A DNA stretch of 64,000 nt from contig NZ_WIND01000006.1 in assembly GCF_009697225.1 (NCBI RefSeq), positions 124,001 through 188,000 on the forward strand, read 5' to 3'. Made by a program: the position numbers and the translations under genes. The first letter of the stretch is position 1. Each line of letters begins with the position of its first letter. The notes below the pieces were generated by a model, which saw only the letters and a list, made by a program, of their open reading frames with translations, ran no database searches and had not been told where the DNA came from. Below, in pieces: positions 52,589 to 61,029 of this stretch. Source of the stretch: Halovulum marinum (GTDB taxonomy: Bacteria > Pseudomonadota > Alphaproteobacteria > Rhodobacterales > Rhodobacteraceae).

Positions 52589-53911
52589 ATGGAAACCGAG
52601 ATCATGACCGAAACCGCCGCCGCCGGCTGGAACGCCGCGCTCTGGCTGACGGTGGCGGCGGTGCTGGCGCTGCTGATGCTGTCGGCGTTCTTCTCGGGCT
52701 CGGAGACCGCGCTGACCGCCGCCTCGCGCGGCAAGCTGCACGGCATGGCCGACAAGGGCCAGCGCGGCGCGCAGCGGGCGCTGAAGCTGACCGAGGACAA
52801 CGAGCGGCTGATCGGCGCGGTGCTGCTGGGCAACAACCTGGTCAACATCCTGGCGACGTCGCTGGCGACCTCGGCGCTGACGCTGATGTTCGGCGAAAGC
52901 GGCGTCGCGGTGGCGACGCTGGTGATGACCGCCCTAGTGCTGATCTTCGCCGAGGTGATGCCGAAGACCTACGCCATCACCAACCCCGAGACCGCCGCGG
53001 TCCGGGTCGCGCCGGTGATCAGCGTGGTGGTGCGGGCGTTCTCGCCGGTGGTCAACGCGGTGCGCTGGCTGGTGCGCGCGATCCTGGGCCTGCTCGGGGT
53101 CGAGACCGACCCGACGGCCAGCGTGCTGGCCGCACAGGAAGAGATCGCCGGCGCCATCGCGCTGCACCATTCCGAGGGCGCGGTGGAGCGCGAGCACCGC
53201 GACCGGCTGCTGGGCGCGCTGGACCTGGGCCAGCGCGAGGTCGAGGAGATCATGCTGCACCGCCAGTCGATCGAGATGATCGACGCCGACGCGCCGCCGG
53301 CCGAGATCCTCAGCCAGTGCCTGCGCTCGACCTACACCCGGCTGCCGGTCTACAAGGACGACCCCGAGAACATCGTCGGCGTGATCCACGCCAAGGACCT
53401 GCTGCGCGCCGTGAACACGATCCTGAACGCCAGCGAGGGCGGGCTGGAGAACCTGGCCAACTTCGACGTGATGGACGTGGCGATGGAGCCGTACTTCGTC
53501 CCCGAGACCACCACCCTGGACGACCAGATGCGCGAATTCCTGCGCCGCCGCACGCATTTCGCGCTGGTGGTCGACGAATACGGCGCGCTGCGCGGGCTGA
53601 TCACGCTGGAGGACATCCTCGAGGAGATCGTCGGCGAGATCTCGGACGAGCACGACGAGGACGAGCAGACGCTGACGCCCGAGCCCGACGGCTCGGTGCT
53701 GATCGACGGCAGCATGACGATCCGCGACCTGAACCGCGCCTGCGACTGGTCGCTGCCCGACGACGAGGCGAACACCGTCGCCGGGCTGGTGATCCACGAG
53801 GCGCAGACGATCCCGACCGAGGGCCAGAGCTTCACCTTCCACGGCTTCCGCTTCCAGGTGATGAAGCGGGAGCGGAACCGGCTGACGCGGTTGCGCGTTC
53901 GCAGGCTATGA
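52589..53911 (+). CDS. CNNM/CorC-type protein: DUF21, two CBS and CorC_HlyC domains
   Basis: A 440-residue membrane protein of the HlyC/CorC (CNNM) family, associated with magnesium or cobalt efflux. The DUF21 membrane part spans residues 15-190 (AFFSGSETALTAASRG; LLGNNLVNILATSLAT; EVMPKTYAITNPE). Two CBS domains follow (about 210-340), and a C-terminal CorC_HlyC domain with NTVAGLVIHE ends the chain. The stop overlaps the next gene's start (ATGA), so it is coupled to the amidoligase. Confidence 0.92.
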   Translation: METEIMTETAAAGWNAALWLTVAAVLALLMLSAFFSGSETALTAASRGKLHGMADKGQRGAQRALKLTEDNERLIGAVLLGNNLVNILATSLATSALTLMFGESGVAVATLVMTALVLIFAEVMPKTYAITNPETAAVRVAPVISVVVRAFSPVVNAVRWLVRAILGLLGVETDPTASVLAAQEEIAGAIALHHSEGAVEREHRDRLLGALDLGQREVEEIMLHRQSIEMIDADAPPAEILSQCLRSTYTRLPVYKDDPENIVGVIHAKDLLRAVNTILNASEGGLENLANFDVMDVAMEPYFVPETTTLDDQMREFLRRRTHFALVVDEYGALRGLITLEDILEEIVGEISDEHDEDEQTLTPEPDGSVLIDGSMTIRDLNRACDWSLPDDEANTVAGLVIHEAQTIPTEGQSFTFHGFRFQVMKRERNRLTRLRVRRL

Positions 53912-54876
53912 CGCAGCTTGCGCCGTTCGACCCCCTGCCACGCCCCGAGGGCCCCGACGGCGCGCCGCGCCGCGTCGGCGCCGAGCTCGAATTCGGCGGC
54001 CTGACCCCCGAGACGGCGGCCGAGGTCGTGACCGAGGTGCTGGGCGGCAGCGCGCTGCCCGACGGCACCGACGTGTGGGTGGTGACCGGCACCGCGCTGG
54101 GCGCGTTCCGGGTCGAGCTGGACACCGCGCTGAAGGCCGACGGCACCGATCTGGAACGGCTGGGCCGCAGCGTCGCGCGCCCGGTGATCCCGGTCGAGCT
54201 GGTCTGCCCGCCGGTCGAGGTCGACGATCTGCCGGCGCTGGACCGGCTGGCGCGGGCGCTGGCCGACGCCGGCGCCGAGGGCACCCGCGCCTCGGCGCTG
54301 TTCGCCTACGGCATGCATTACAACATCGGCTGCGCCACATTCGACGCCGGCTACCTGCATTCGGTGATCCGCGCATTCGCCTTTCTCGAGGATCTGCTGC
54401 GGCACCGGTTCGAGATCGACATCGCGCGCCGCGCGCTGCCGTTCGTCGACCCCTACCCGCGCGCCTTCGTCGACGCGCTGGCGACGCAGCCGGCCCCGGC
54501 CGACGGCGCGGCGCTGGCGCGGCTCTACCTGATGCACAACCCGACCCGCAACCGGGCGCTGGACATGATGCCGGTGCTGGCGCTGGCGCACCGCGACCAG
54601 ATCGACCGCGTGCTGGGGCCCGGCAACCCGGTTTCGGCGCGGCCGGCGTTCCATTTCCGGCTGCCCGACTGCCGGCTGGACGAGCCCGGCTGGACCATGG
54701 CCGACGCGTGGAACCGCTGGGTGCTGGTCGAGCGCGTCGCCGATGCCGGGGGCGTGCTGGAGACGCTGGCCGGCGACTGGCGCGCGCACCGCCACAGCTG
54801 GACCACGGTGCGCGGCGACTGGTGGCCGCTGGTGCGCTCGCGGCTGGACGAGGCCGGGCTTTGGACCGACTGCTGA
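53908..54876 (+). CDS. Putative amidoligase (glutamine-synthetase/COOH-NH2 ligase fold)
   Basis: A 322-residue protein of the predicted amidoligase family related to glutamine synthetase and gamma-glutamylcysteine ligase. Seen: RRVGAELEFGGL with the metal-binding glutamates near the N-terminus, FRVELDTAL, VELVCPPVEVDDL, and YGMHYNIGCATFDAG, YLMHNPTRNRALDMMP. Such enzymes would form amide or peptide bonds with ATP; the substrates are unknown. It is coupled to the CorC-type gene upstream and overlaps the amidotransferase-like gene by 16 bases. Confidence 0.82.
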   Translation: MTQLAPFDPLPRPEGPDGAPRRVGAELEFGGLTPETAAEVVTEVLGGSALPDGTDVWVVTGTALGAFRVELDTALKADGTDLERLGRSVARPVIPVELVCPPVEVDDLPALDRLARALADAGAEGTRASALFAYGMHYNIGCATFDAGYLHSVIRAFAFLEDLLRHRFEIDIARRALPFVDPYPRAFVDALATQPAPADGAALARLYLMHNPTRNRALDMMPVLALAHRDQIDRVLGPGNPVSARPAFHFRLPDCRLDEPGWTMADAWNRWVLVERVADAGGVLETLAGDWRAHRHSWTTVRGDWWPLVRSRLDEAGLWTDC

Positions 54877-55601
54877 GGCGTTATCGCAACCGGCCGCTGA
54901 TCGGCATCACCACCTCGGCCCGCAGCGGCTGGCGGATCTTTCCCGCGATCGCCCTGTCGGTGCTGCTGGCCGGCGGGCGCGCGGTCTGGTGGCGCGTCGG
55001 CCGGCCGGCCAGCATCCGCGACGTCGACGGGCTGATCGTCGGCGGCGGCGACGACATCTCGGCGGATCTGTATGGCGGCCGGCTGATGCCCGAGGCCCGG
55101 GTCGATCCCGAGCGCGACGCGCTGGAACGCCGGCTGGTGCGCGACGCGCGCACGCTGCGCCGCCCGGTGCTGGGGATCTGCCGCGGCGCGCAGATGATGA
55201 ACGTCGCGCTCGGCGGCTCGCTGCACCAGGACATCTACGCGGTCTACGCCGACGCCCGCCGCCACTGGACGGTGCTGCCGCGCAAGACGGTGCGGGTGGT
55301 CGGCGGCACCTACCTGGCGCGGATCTCGGGCCCGGACGAGATGCGGGTGAATGCGCTGCACACGCAGTCGGTGGCGGACCTGGGCCGCGGCCTGCGCATC
55401 GCCGCGCGCGAGCCGTCGGGCGTGGTGCAGGCGGTGGAATGCACAGGCGACGACTTCTACCTCGGCGTCCAGTGGCACCCCGAGCACCTGATCTATGCCC
55501 GCCGCCAGCGGCGCATCTTCCAGGCGCTGGTCGAGGCCGCCCGCGCCCGCGCCGAGCACCGCGCCCAGGCGCAGGCGGTGGACGAGATGGAGCCGCTCTG
55601 A
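54861..55601 (+). CDS. Class I glutamine-amidotransferase-like hydrolase (peptidase C26)
   Basis: A 246-residue protein related to gamma-glutamyl-GABA hydrolase PuuD. Catalytic cysteine in GICRGAQMMNVALGG, histidine and glutamate in GVQWHPEHLIY; GLIVGGGDDISADLYGG is the family N-terminal mark. The likely start is TTG at 54861, preceded by GAGG and inside the amidoligase gene (16-base overlap); no ATG is available nearby. With the amidoligase it could make and cleave a gamma-glutamyl or similar amide bond. Confidence 0.82.
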   Translation: MDRLLRRYRNRPLIGITTSARSGWRIFPAIALSVLLAGGRAVWWRVGRPASIRDVDGLIVGGGDDISADLYGGRLMPEARVDPERDALERRLVRDARTLRRPVLGICRGAQMMNVALGGSLHQDIYAVYADARRHWTVLPRKTVRVVGGTYLARISGPDEMRVNALHTQSVADLGRGLRIAAREPSGVVQAVECTGDDFYLGVQWHPEHLIYARRQRRIFQALVEAARARAEHRAQAQAVDEMEPL

Positions 55602-55615
55602 GCGCGCGCCAGGTC

Positions 55616-57133
55616 TCAGCGGCCGCGGAACAGCCCGCCCAGCACGCCGCGGATGAACTTCCGCCCCGATCGCGAGGTGGCGCTGCGCACGACCTCGCGC
55701 ACCAGCACCTCGCCCAGGCCGGCGTCGCCGCCCTTCTCGCGCCCGCCGGAATAGCGGTGCCCGGACCTGAACTCGCGCTCCTCGGCCTGCTCCGCCGCCT
55801 CGGCCGCCTCGGCCTCGCGCGCGGCCTCGTCGGCGCGGCGCTGCAGGATCTCGTAGGCCGAGTCGGGGTCGACGGCGGTATCGTAGCGCCCGGCGACGGG
55901 CGAGTCGCGCATCGCCGCGGCGCGCTCGGCGGCGCTGGCCGGGCCCAGGCGCGAGGACGGCGGGCGGATCATCACCCGCTCGACCACGCCGGGCACGCCC
56001 TTCTTCTGCAGGGTCGAGACCAGCGCCTCGCCGACGCCGACCTCGCGGATCGCGGTCTCGGTGTCGAACCGCGGGTTGGGCCGGAAGGTGGTGGCGGCGG
56101 CCCGCAGCGCCTTCTGGTCGCGCGGGGTGTAGGCGCGCAACGCGTGCTGCACCCGGTTGCCCAGCTGGCCCAGCACGTCCTCGGGCACGTCGTCGGGGTT
56201 CTGGGTGACGAAATAGACGCCGACGCCCTTGGAGCGGATCAGCCGCGCCACCTGCTCGACCTTGTCGATCAGCGCCTTGGGCGCGTCGTCGAACAGCAGA
56301 TGCGCCTCGTCGAAGAAGAACACGAATTTCGGCTTGTCCGGATCGCCAACCTCGGGCAGTTCCTCGAACAGCTCGGACAGCAGCCACAGCAGGAAGGTGC
56401 CGTAAAGCCGCGGCGCCTGCATCAGCCGGTCGGCGGCCAGCACGTTAATCCGGCCGCGCCCGTCCGCCCCGGTGGCGGTCATGTCGGCAAGCTGCAGCGC
56501 CGGCTCGCCGAACAGACCCGCGCCGCCCTGGTTCTCCAGCACCACCAGCCGCCGCTGGATCGCGCCGACCGAGGCGGTCGAGATGTTGCCCCAGGTCAGC
56601 GACAGCTCCCTGGCGTTCTCGCCCAGCCAGACCAGCAGCGCCCGCAGGTCCTTCAGATCGACCAGCGCCAGCCCCTCCTCGTCGGCCATGCGGAAGGCGA
56701 TGTTCAGCACCCCCTCCTGCGCCTCGGTCAGCTCCATCAGCCGCGACAGCAGCAGCGGGCCGATCTCGGAGATGGTGGTGCGCACCGGGTGGCCCGATTC
56801 GCCGAATACATCCCAGAACACCACCGGGAAGGCGCGATACCCGTATGGGTCGAGTCCGATCGCCGCGGCGCGCGTCTGCAGCGCCTCGTGCAGCCGGTCG
56901 GTCGGCGCCCCCGGCACCGCGAGGCCCGACAGATCGCCCTTCACGTCCGCCAGGAACACCGGCACGCCGGCGGCCGAGAACGCCTCGGCCATGATCTGCA
57001 GCGTCACCGTCTTGCCGGTGCCGGTGGCGCCGGCGATCAGCCCGTGGCGGTTCGCATATTTCAGCGCCAGCGTCTGCGGATCGCGCTGTTCCGGGCCCCC
57101 GCCCCCCAGAAAAATGGTATTTTCTTGCGCCAT
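55616..57133 (-). CDS. HerA-like ATPase, DUF853 family
   Basis: A 505-residue P-loop ATPase of the HerA/FtsK clade. Walker [19 protein letters not shown] at residues 31-48, Walker [20 protein letters not shown], sensor [30 protein letters not shown]. Family members are thought to move DNA or peptides in cytosolic hexamers; the true function of DUF853 proteins is not established. The C-terminal part (about 420-505) is charged coiled coil plus a basic, Gly-rich end. Single gene, convergent with the amidotransferase-like gene 14 bases away. Confidence 0.9.
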   Translation of the reverse strand: MAQENTIFLGGGGPEQRDPQTLALKYANRHGLIAGATGTGKTVTLQIMAEAFSAAGVPVFLADVKGDLSGLAVPGAPTDRLHEALQTRAAAIGLDPYGYRAFPVVFWDVFGESGHPVRTTISEIGPLLLSRLMELTEAQEGVLNIAFRMADEEGLALVDLKDLRALLVWLGENARELSLTWGNISTASVGAIQRRLVVLENQGGAGLFGEPALQLADMTATGADGRGRINVLAADRLMQAPRLYGTFLLWLLSELFEELPEVGDPDKPKFVFFFDEAHLLFDDAPKALIDKVEQVARLIRSKGVGVYFVTQNPDDVPEDVLGQLGNRVQHALRAYTPRDQKALRAAATTFRPNPRFDTETAIREVGVGEALVSTLQKKGVPGVVERVMIRPPSSRLGPASAAERAAAMRDSPVAGRYDTAVDPDSAYEILQRRADEAAREAEAAEAAEQAEEREFRSGHRYSGGREKGGDAGLGEVLVREVVRSATSRSGRKFIRGVLGGLFRGR

Positions 57134-57183
57134 CCCTGCCCCGTGCCTTGTTTGTGCCGTTTGTTACATACATTATTAACGGT

Positions 57184-57282
57184 GGTAGGACATTATCTAC
57201 CAGCGAACGGGCGCGTTGCGTCAAATCGCTTTTTCCTCCCTGTTGGACCTGCCGCACCCGTTTGGGTGCGGCCTTTTTTTTT
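57184..57282 (+). ncRNA. Candidate small RNA 1, about 99 nt
   Basis: A promoter-like pair TTGTGC (57152-57157) and TATTAA (57174-57179), 16-base spacer, precedes a region with no reading frame. Stem 1 pairs TGGTAG (57183-57188) with CTACCA (57197-57202). A pyrimidine-rich single-stranded stretch containing CCTCCC follows. It ends in a nine-pair terminator (57251-57259 with 57264-57272, loop GTTT) and nine consecutive T. No plus-strand gene ends here, so the terminator needs its own transcript. The minus-strand HerA-like promoter shares the start region. Confidence 0.55.
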
Positions 57283-57392
57283 CGCGCCGCGGCGCAGGGT
57301 TTCGGACCGGTCCGCCGGCCGCATCGCGGGGGCCGGGCGAATTTTTCACAAGCCCTGTTGACGCAAAGAAAGGCTTTGCCTAGCCTCCGCAC

Positions 57393-57464
57393 CATAAGTC
57401 GGCCGGTCCGACAGGGAGAAAAGCTGCTTGCAGCGGTTAAAGGCATCCTTCGGGGTGCCTTTTT
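57393..57464 (+). ncRNA. Candidate small RNA 2, about 72 nt
   Basis: Promoter TTGACG (57358-57363) and TAGCCT (57381-57386), spacer exactly 17. The transcript would fold as stem 57398-57402 with 57408-57412, a short stem 57423-57426 with 57431-57434, and a ten-pair terminator (57439-57448 with 57453-57462) closed by a TTCG tetraloop and followed by more T. No reading frame of note. Bases 57405-57424 are complementary to 57228-57249 in candidate RNA 1. Confidence 0.65.
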
Positions 57465-57610
57465 CCATCGTGAGGCCCGGTCGTTACCGCCGGAACCGTC
57501 CCCCGCAGGCGGCCGGAGACCGGAACCGCCCCGTCGACTGCGCGGCCGTTGACAGCACCTGCAATAGCTGACACCCCGCCTGACAAGGCTCACAAGGGAG
57601 ATGCTTCAAG

Positions 57611-58321
57611 ATGACTTTGACCAGCACCCGGATCCTGGCGGCCGCCATGGTCGCGGCCTGGACCGCGCTGCCCGCCCTGGCGCAGGACGCCGCCCACGAT
57701 GACAGCGCCCCGGCCGGATCGGCAGCCGGCGCGGACGCCGCCGCGGAACCGGACACCGCACCGGACACTGCACCGGACACCGCGGAAGATGCGGCGACCG
57801 ACGCCGAGGCCGACGCGCCCGCCGACGGCGACGCCGCGCTCGATGCCGGACCCGGCGCGGCCGCGGCGGAACTGCCCGACACGCTGGAAATCGAGACCTT
57901 CACCGACTGGGAACTGCGCTGCGACACCGAAAGCCGCGGCTGCTTCATGTACCAGCTGGCCAGCGACAGCAGCGGCAACCCGGTGTCCGAGCTGACGCTG
58001 GTGCAGCTGCCCGCCGGCGAAGAGGCGGTCGCCGGCGTGACCGCGATCACGCCGCTGGGCACGCTGCTGAACGAAGGCCTGGTGATGCAGGTCGACCAGG
58101 GCCAGGCGCGGCAGTACCCGTACAACTGGTGCACCCGATCGGGCTGCTTCGTCCGCTTCGGCCTGACCCAGGCCGAGGTCAACGCGATGAAGGCCGGAAG
58201 GGTCGCGCGGATGCGGCTGCTGTCGGCTTCGGCGCCGGATCAGCCGGTGATCCTGGAGGTGTCGCTGTCCGGCTTCACCGCCGCCTACGAGGCGCTGGGC
58301 AAGAAGACCGGCGGCAACTGA
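57611..58321 (+). CDS. Invasion-associated locus B (IalB) family secreted protein
   Basis: A 236-residue exported protein. Signal peptide to about residue 24 (LPALAQ), then an acidic Ala/Pro/Asp low-complexity linker with PDTA repeats (about 25-90), then the IalB domain: ETFTDWELRCDTESRGCFMYQ, VTAITPLGTLLNEGLVMQVD, YNWCTRSGCFVRFGLT, with four conserved cysteines. First known from Bartonella, where it aids erythrocyte invasion, but common in free-living alphaproteobacteria with unknown role. A candidate small RNA ends 147 bases upstream. Confidence 0.9.
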   Translation: MTLTSTRILAAAMVAAWTALPALAQDAAHDDSAPAGSAAGADAAAEPDTAPDTAPDTAEDAATDAEADAPADGDAALDAGPGAAAAELPDTLEIETFTDWELRCDTESRGCFMYQLASDSSGNPVSELTLVQLPAGEEAVAGVTAITPLGTLLNEGLVMQVDQGQARQYPYNWCTRSGCFVRFGLTQAEVNAMKAGRVARMRLLSASAPDQPVILEVSLSGFTAAYEALGKKTGGN

Positions 58322-58340
58322 CGCCGCCGAAGCGATCCGC

Positions 58341-58364
58341 GTCCGCCGGTCAGATCCGGCGGAC
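58341..58364. terminator. Bidirectional hairpin between ialB and the ketoacyl synthase gene
   Basis: A perfect nine-pair stem (58341-58349 with 58356-58364, loop TCAGAT) between two convergent genes. The loop holds the ketoacyl-synthase stop codon. No T-run on either side. Confidence 0.5.
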
Positions 58365-59558
58365 GGCCAGCACCGCGTTCAGCCCGCCGAAGGCGAACGC
58401 GTTCGACAGCGCCACCGAGACATCGGCCTCGCGCGCCGCGTTCGGCACCACGTCCAGATCGCATTCCGGGTCCGGCTGCTCGTAGTTGATCGTCGGCGCC
58501 ACCACGCCCTCGCGCACGGCCATGATGCAGGCCAGCATCTCGACAGCGCCGGTGCCGCCGATCAGGTGGCCGTGCATCGACTTGGTGGACGAGATCATCA
58601 GCTTGTCCGCATCCGCCCCGAAGACATCGCGCACCGCCGCGCACTCGGTGCGGTCGTTGGCGGTGGTGCCGGTGCCGTGCGCGTTGATGTAGCCCACCTC
58701 GGCGGTCGACAGGCCGCCGTCGCGCAGCGCGCCGCGGATCGCCCGGCAGGCGCCCAGCTTGTTCGGCATGACGATGTCCGACGCGTCCGAGGTCATGGCG
58801 AAACCGACCACCTCGGCCAGGATCTGCGCGCCGCGGGCCTTCGCGTGCTCGTACTCCTCGAATACGAACACGCCCGCGCCCTCGCCCTGGACCATGCCGT
58901 TGCGGTTGGCGGAAAACGGCCGGCAGCCGTCGCGCGACAGCACGCGCAGCCCCTCCCACGCCTTGATGCCGCCGAAGCAGAGCATGCTTTCCGAGCCGCC
59001 GGTCAGCATCACCCTGGTCGCGCCCGAGCGGATCAGCTGGAACGCCTGCCCCATGGCGTGGTTCGACGAGGCGCAGGCGGTGGCGACGGTGAACGACGGG
59101 CCCTGCAGGTTGTGGGTCATCGACACATGGCTGGCGGCGGCGTTGTTCATCAGCCGCGGCACCACGAACGGATGCACGCGGTTCTTCCCCTCCTCGTAGA
59201 CCGAGCGGTAGTTCTCGTCCTGGGTCTGCAGCCCGCCGCCGGCGGTGCCCAGCACCACGCCGGCCTGCTCGGCCAGACTGTCGGTGAACTCCAGCCCGGA
59301 CTGGGCGATCGCCTCCTCGGCGGCGATCAGCGCGAACTGGGTGAACTTGTCGTAGAGGGTGATCTGCTGCCGGCTGAACCGCGCGGCCGGGTCATAGCCC
59401 TTGATCTGCCCGCCGATCGGGATCGACAGCCGCTCGGCGTCCTGGAACTCGAGCGCACCGATGCCGTTGCGCCCCTCGCGCATCCCGGCCAGCGTCTCGT
59501 CCGCGCTCATCCCCAGGGAAGACACGGCGCCCTGGCCTGTAATGACGACCCGTTTCAC
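58350..59558 (-). CDS. Beta-ketoacyl-ACP synthase (FabF/FabB type)
   Basis: A 402-residue condensing enzyme that extends acyl-ACP by malonyl-ACP. Catalytic cysteine in FTVATACASSNHAMGQAF, histidines in NAHGTGTTANDRTE and SMHGHLIGGTGAVE. It begins at GTG 59558 overlapping the ACP stop (GTGA). It is in a coupled unit with its own ACP and lpxD, so it is more likely a dedicated enzyme for a special acyl chain than the housekeeping FabF. Confidence 0.9.
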   Translation of the reverse strand: MKRVVITGQGAVSSLGMSADETLAGMREGRNGIGALEFQDAERLSIPIGGQIKGYDPAARFSRQQITLYDKFTQFALIAAEEAIAQSGLEFTDSLAEQAGVVLGTAGGGLQTQDENYRSVYEEGKNRVHPFVVPRLMNNAAASHVSMTHNLQGPSFTVATACASSNHAMGQAFQLIRSGATRVMLTGGSESMLCFGGIKAWEGLRVLSRDGCRPFSANRNGMVQGEGAGVFVFEEYEHAKARGAQILAEVVGFAMTSDASDIVMPNKLGACRAIRGALRDGGLSTAEVGYINAHGTGTTANDRTECAAVRDVFGADADKLMISSTKSMHGHLIGGTGAVEMLACIMAVREGVVAPTINYEQPDPECDLDVVPNAAREADVSVALSNAFAFGGLNAVLAVRRI

Positions 59559-59830
59559 GTGCCCGTGTCGGCCTTCTGCGCGACCAGCTGTTCGACCGCG
59601 CGGACCATCGACCGCACGTTGGTGATGTCGAATTCGGACTCGGCGGGCTCGTTGGCGTTGAACGGCACCGAGACGTCGAACGTCTCCTCGATCGCGAACA
59701 CGGCCTCCACCAGCCCCAGCGAGTCGATGCCCAGATCCTCCAGCGTCGCTTCGGGCGACACGTCCTGGGGTTCCATCAGGGCCTGCTCCGCGATGATGGC
59801 GATGACCTGTTCTTCGACAGTCTTGCTCAT
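59555..59830 (-). CDS. Acyl carrier protein, specialised
   Basis: A 91-residue carrier with the phosphopantetheine serine in LEDLGIDSLGLVEAVFAIEE. After this the sequence (FDVSVPFNANEPAESEFDITNVRSMVRAVEQL) differs from housekeeping AcpP and is longer in the loop before helix IV, as in special ACPs such as AcpXL, though it is not clearly AcpXL. It lies 28 bases behind lpxD and overlaps the ketoacyl-synthase gene, so it probably carries acyl chains for that pair. Confidence 0.88.
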   Translation of the reverse strand: MSKTVEEQVIAIIAEQALMEPQDVSPEATLEDLGIDSLGLVEAVFAIEETFDVSVPFNANEPAESEFDITNVRSMVRAVEQLVAQKADTGT

Positions 59831-59858
59831 GCGATCCTCAAAATGTTTCCGCCATCCC

Positions 59859-60950
59859 TTACTCGCTCGGGTCGAGCTTTGAAACCCGTTTCTCCAACGC
59901 CTCGACCCGGCTCAGCGCCCGCGGGATGCGGCGGATCGCGCGGATGTTGGCGATGTTCTGCTTCATCTCGACCGCGGGATAGCCCATCATCACCCTGCCC
60001 GCCGGGATGCTGGAGCCCACGCCCGAGCCGGCCGCGACGATCACGTCCGAGCCGATCGAGATGTGGTCCGCGACCCCGACCTGCCCCGCCAGCACCACCC
60101 GGTCGCCGATCTCGGTGCTGCCGGCAATGCCGACCTGGCCGCACAGCAGGCAGTGCCGGCCGATCTGCACGTTGTGACCGATGTCGACCAGATCGTCGAT
60201 CTTGGTGCCGTCGCCGATCGCGGTGTCGACCACCGTGCCGCGGTCGATGGCGGCGTTGGCGCCGACCTCGACGTCGTCGCCGATCCGCACCGCGCCCAGC
60301 GAGTTGATTCGCACGAACCCCGGCGTGCGGCTGGCCTCGGAGATGTGGCCGCTGTCGCGCACGCTTTCCAGGTTGTCGCGCGACGGGCTGACGAAGCTGA
60401 AGCCGTCGCCGCCGATCATCGCGCCGGGCTGGGCGATGAACCGCTCGCCGATCACCACCCGCGCGCCGATGTGCACCTGCGGGTGGATCAGCGCGTCGCG
60501 GCCGATGCGCACGTCGGCGCCGATCGAGACATGGTTCATCAGCCGGCTGCCGTCGCCGATCACCGCGCCGGGGCCGACATAGGTGAACGCGCCGATCGAC
60601 ACCTCGCGGCCGATCCGCGCCCCCGCCTCGATCACCGCCGAGGGGTGAACCCCAGCCGCCAGCCGCAGCGGATGGTCGAACACGCGGCTGACCCCGGCCA
60701 GCACATAGCGCGAGCGCGGCGCGAAGATCGCCGCCTTCAGGCCCATGCCGCGCCAGTCGGCGCCCTCCCACAGGATCGCCGCCTGCGCCGCGCCCTCGCC
60801 CAGCGCGGCGCCGAATTTCGGCTCCATCGCCAGCGCCAGCTGGTCGGCGGCGGCGTGCGCGGGTTCGGCCACGCCCGAGATCTCGATGTCCAGGTCCCCG
60901 TCGGCCTGTGCGCCAAGGGCTTCGGCGATCGCTCTCAGGGTGTGGGACAT
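59859..60950 (-). CDS. lpxD: UDP-3-O-acylglucosamine N-acyltransferase
   Basis: LpxD adds a 3-hydroxyacyl chain to UDP-3-O-acylglucosamine in lipid A synthesis. The 363-residue protein has the N-terminal LpxD domain (uridine binding, residues 1-105) and a left-handed beta-helix of hexapeptide repeats from about 110 to 320 (SIGAFTYVGPGAVIGDGSRL). The catalytic histidine is in LVDIGHNVQIGRH, and a C-terminal coiled-coil end (RVEALEKRVSKLD) follows. The ATG at 60950 follows AGGA. Placement with an ACP and ketoacyl synthase, not with fabZ/lpxA, is notable. Confidence 0.9.
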   Translation of the reverse strand: MSHTLRAIAEALGAQADGDLDIEISGVAEPAHAAADQLALAMEPKFGAALGEGAAQAAILWEGADWRGMGLKAAIFAPRSRYVLAGVSRVFDHPLRLAAGVHPSAVIEAGARIGREVSIGAFTYVGPGAVIGDGSRLMNHVSIGADVRIGRDALIHPQVHIGARVVIGERFIAQPGAMIGGDGFSFVSPSRDNLESVRDSGHISEASRTPGFVRINSLGAVRIGDDVEVGANAAIDRGTVVDTAIGDGTKIDDLVDIGHNVQIGRHCLLCGQVGIAGSTEIGDRVVLAGQVGVADHISIGSDVIVAAGSGVGSSIPAGRVMMGYPAVEMKQNIANIRAIRRIPRALSRVEALEKRVSKLDPSE

Positions 60951-60981
60951 GCGAGGATCCTGCATTTCGGGGCAAAGCAAA

Positions 60982-61007
60982 GGGCGGCCCGCATCCGCGC
61001 GCCGCCC
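60982..61007 (-). terminator. Terminator-like hairpin behind the L,D-transpeptidase gene
   Basis: GGGCGGC (60982-60988) pairs with GCCGCCC (61001-61007); on the minus strand it is followed by TTTGCTTTG. It lies 23 bases after the transpeptidase stop and 32 bases before the lpxD start. Confidence 0.55.
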
Positions 61008-61029
61008 CCGAGAATTAGTCGTAAAAGGG

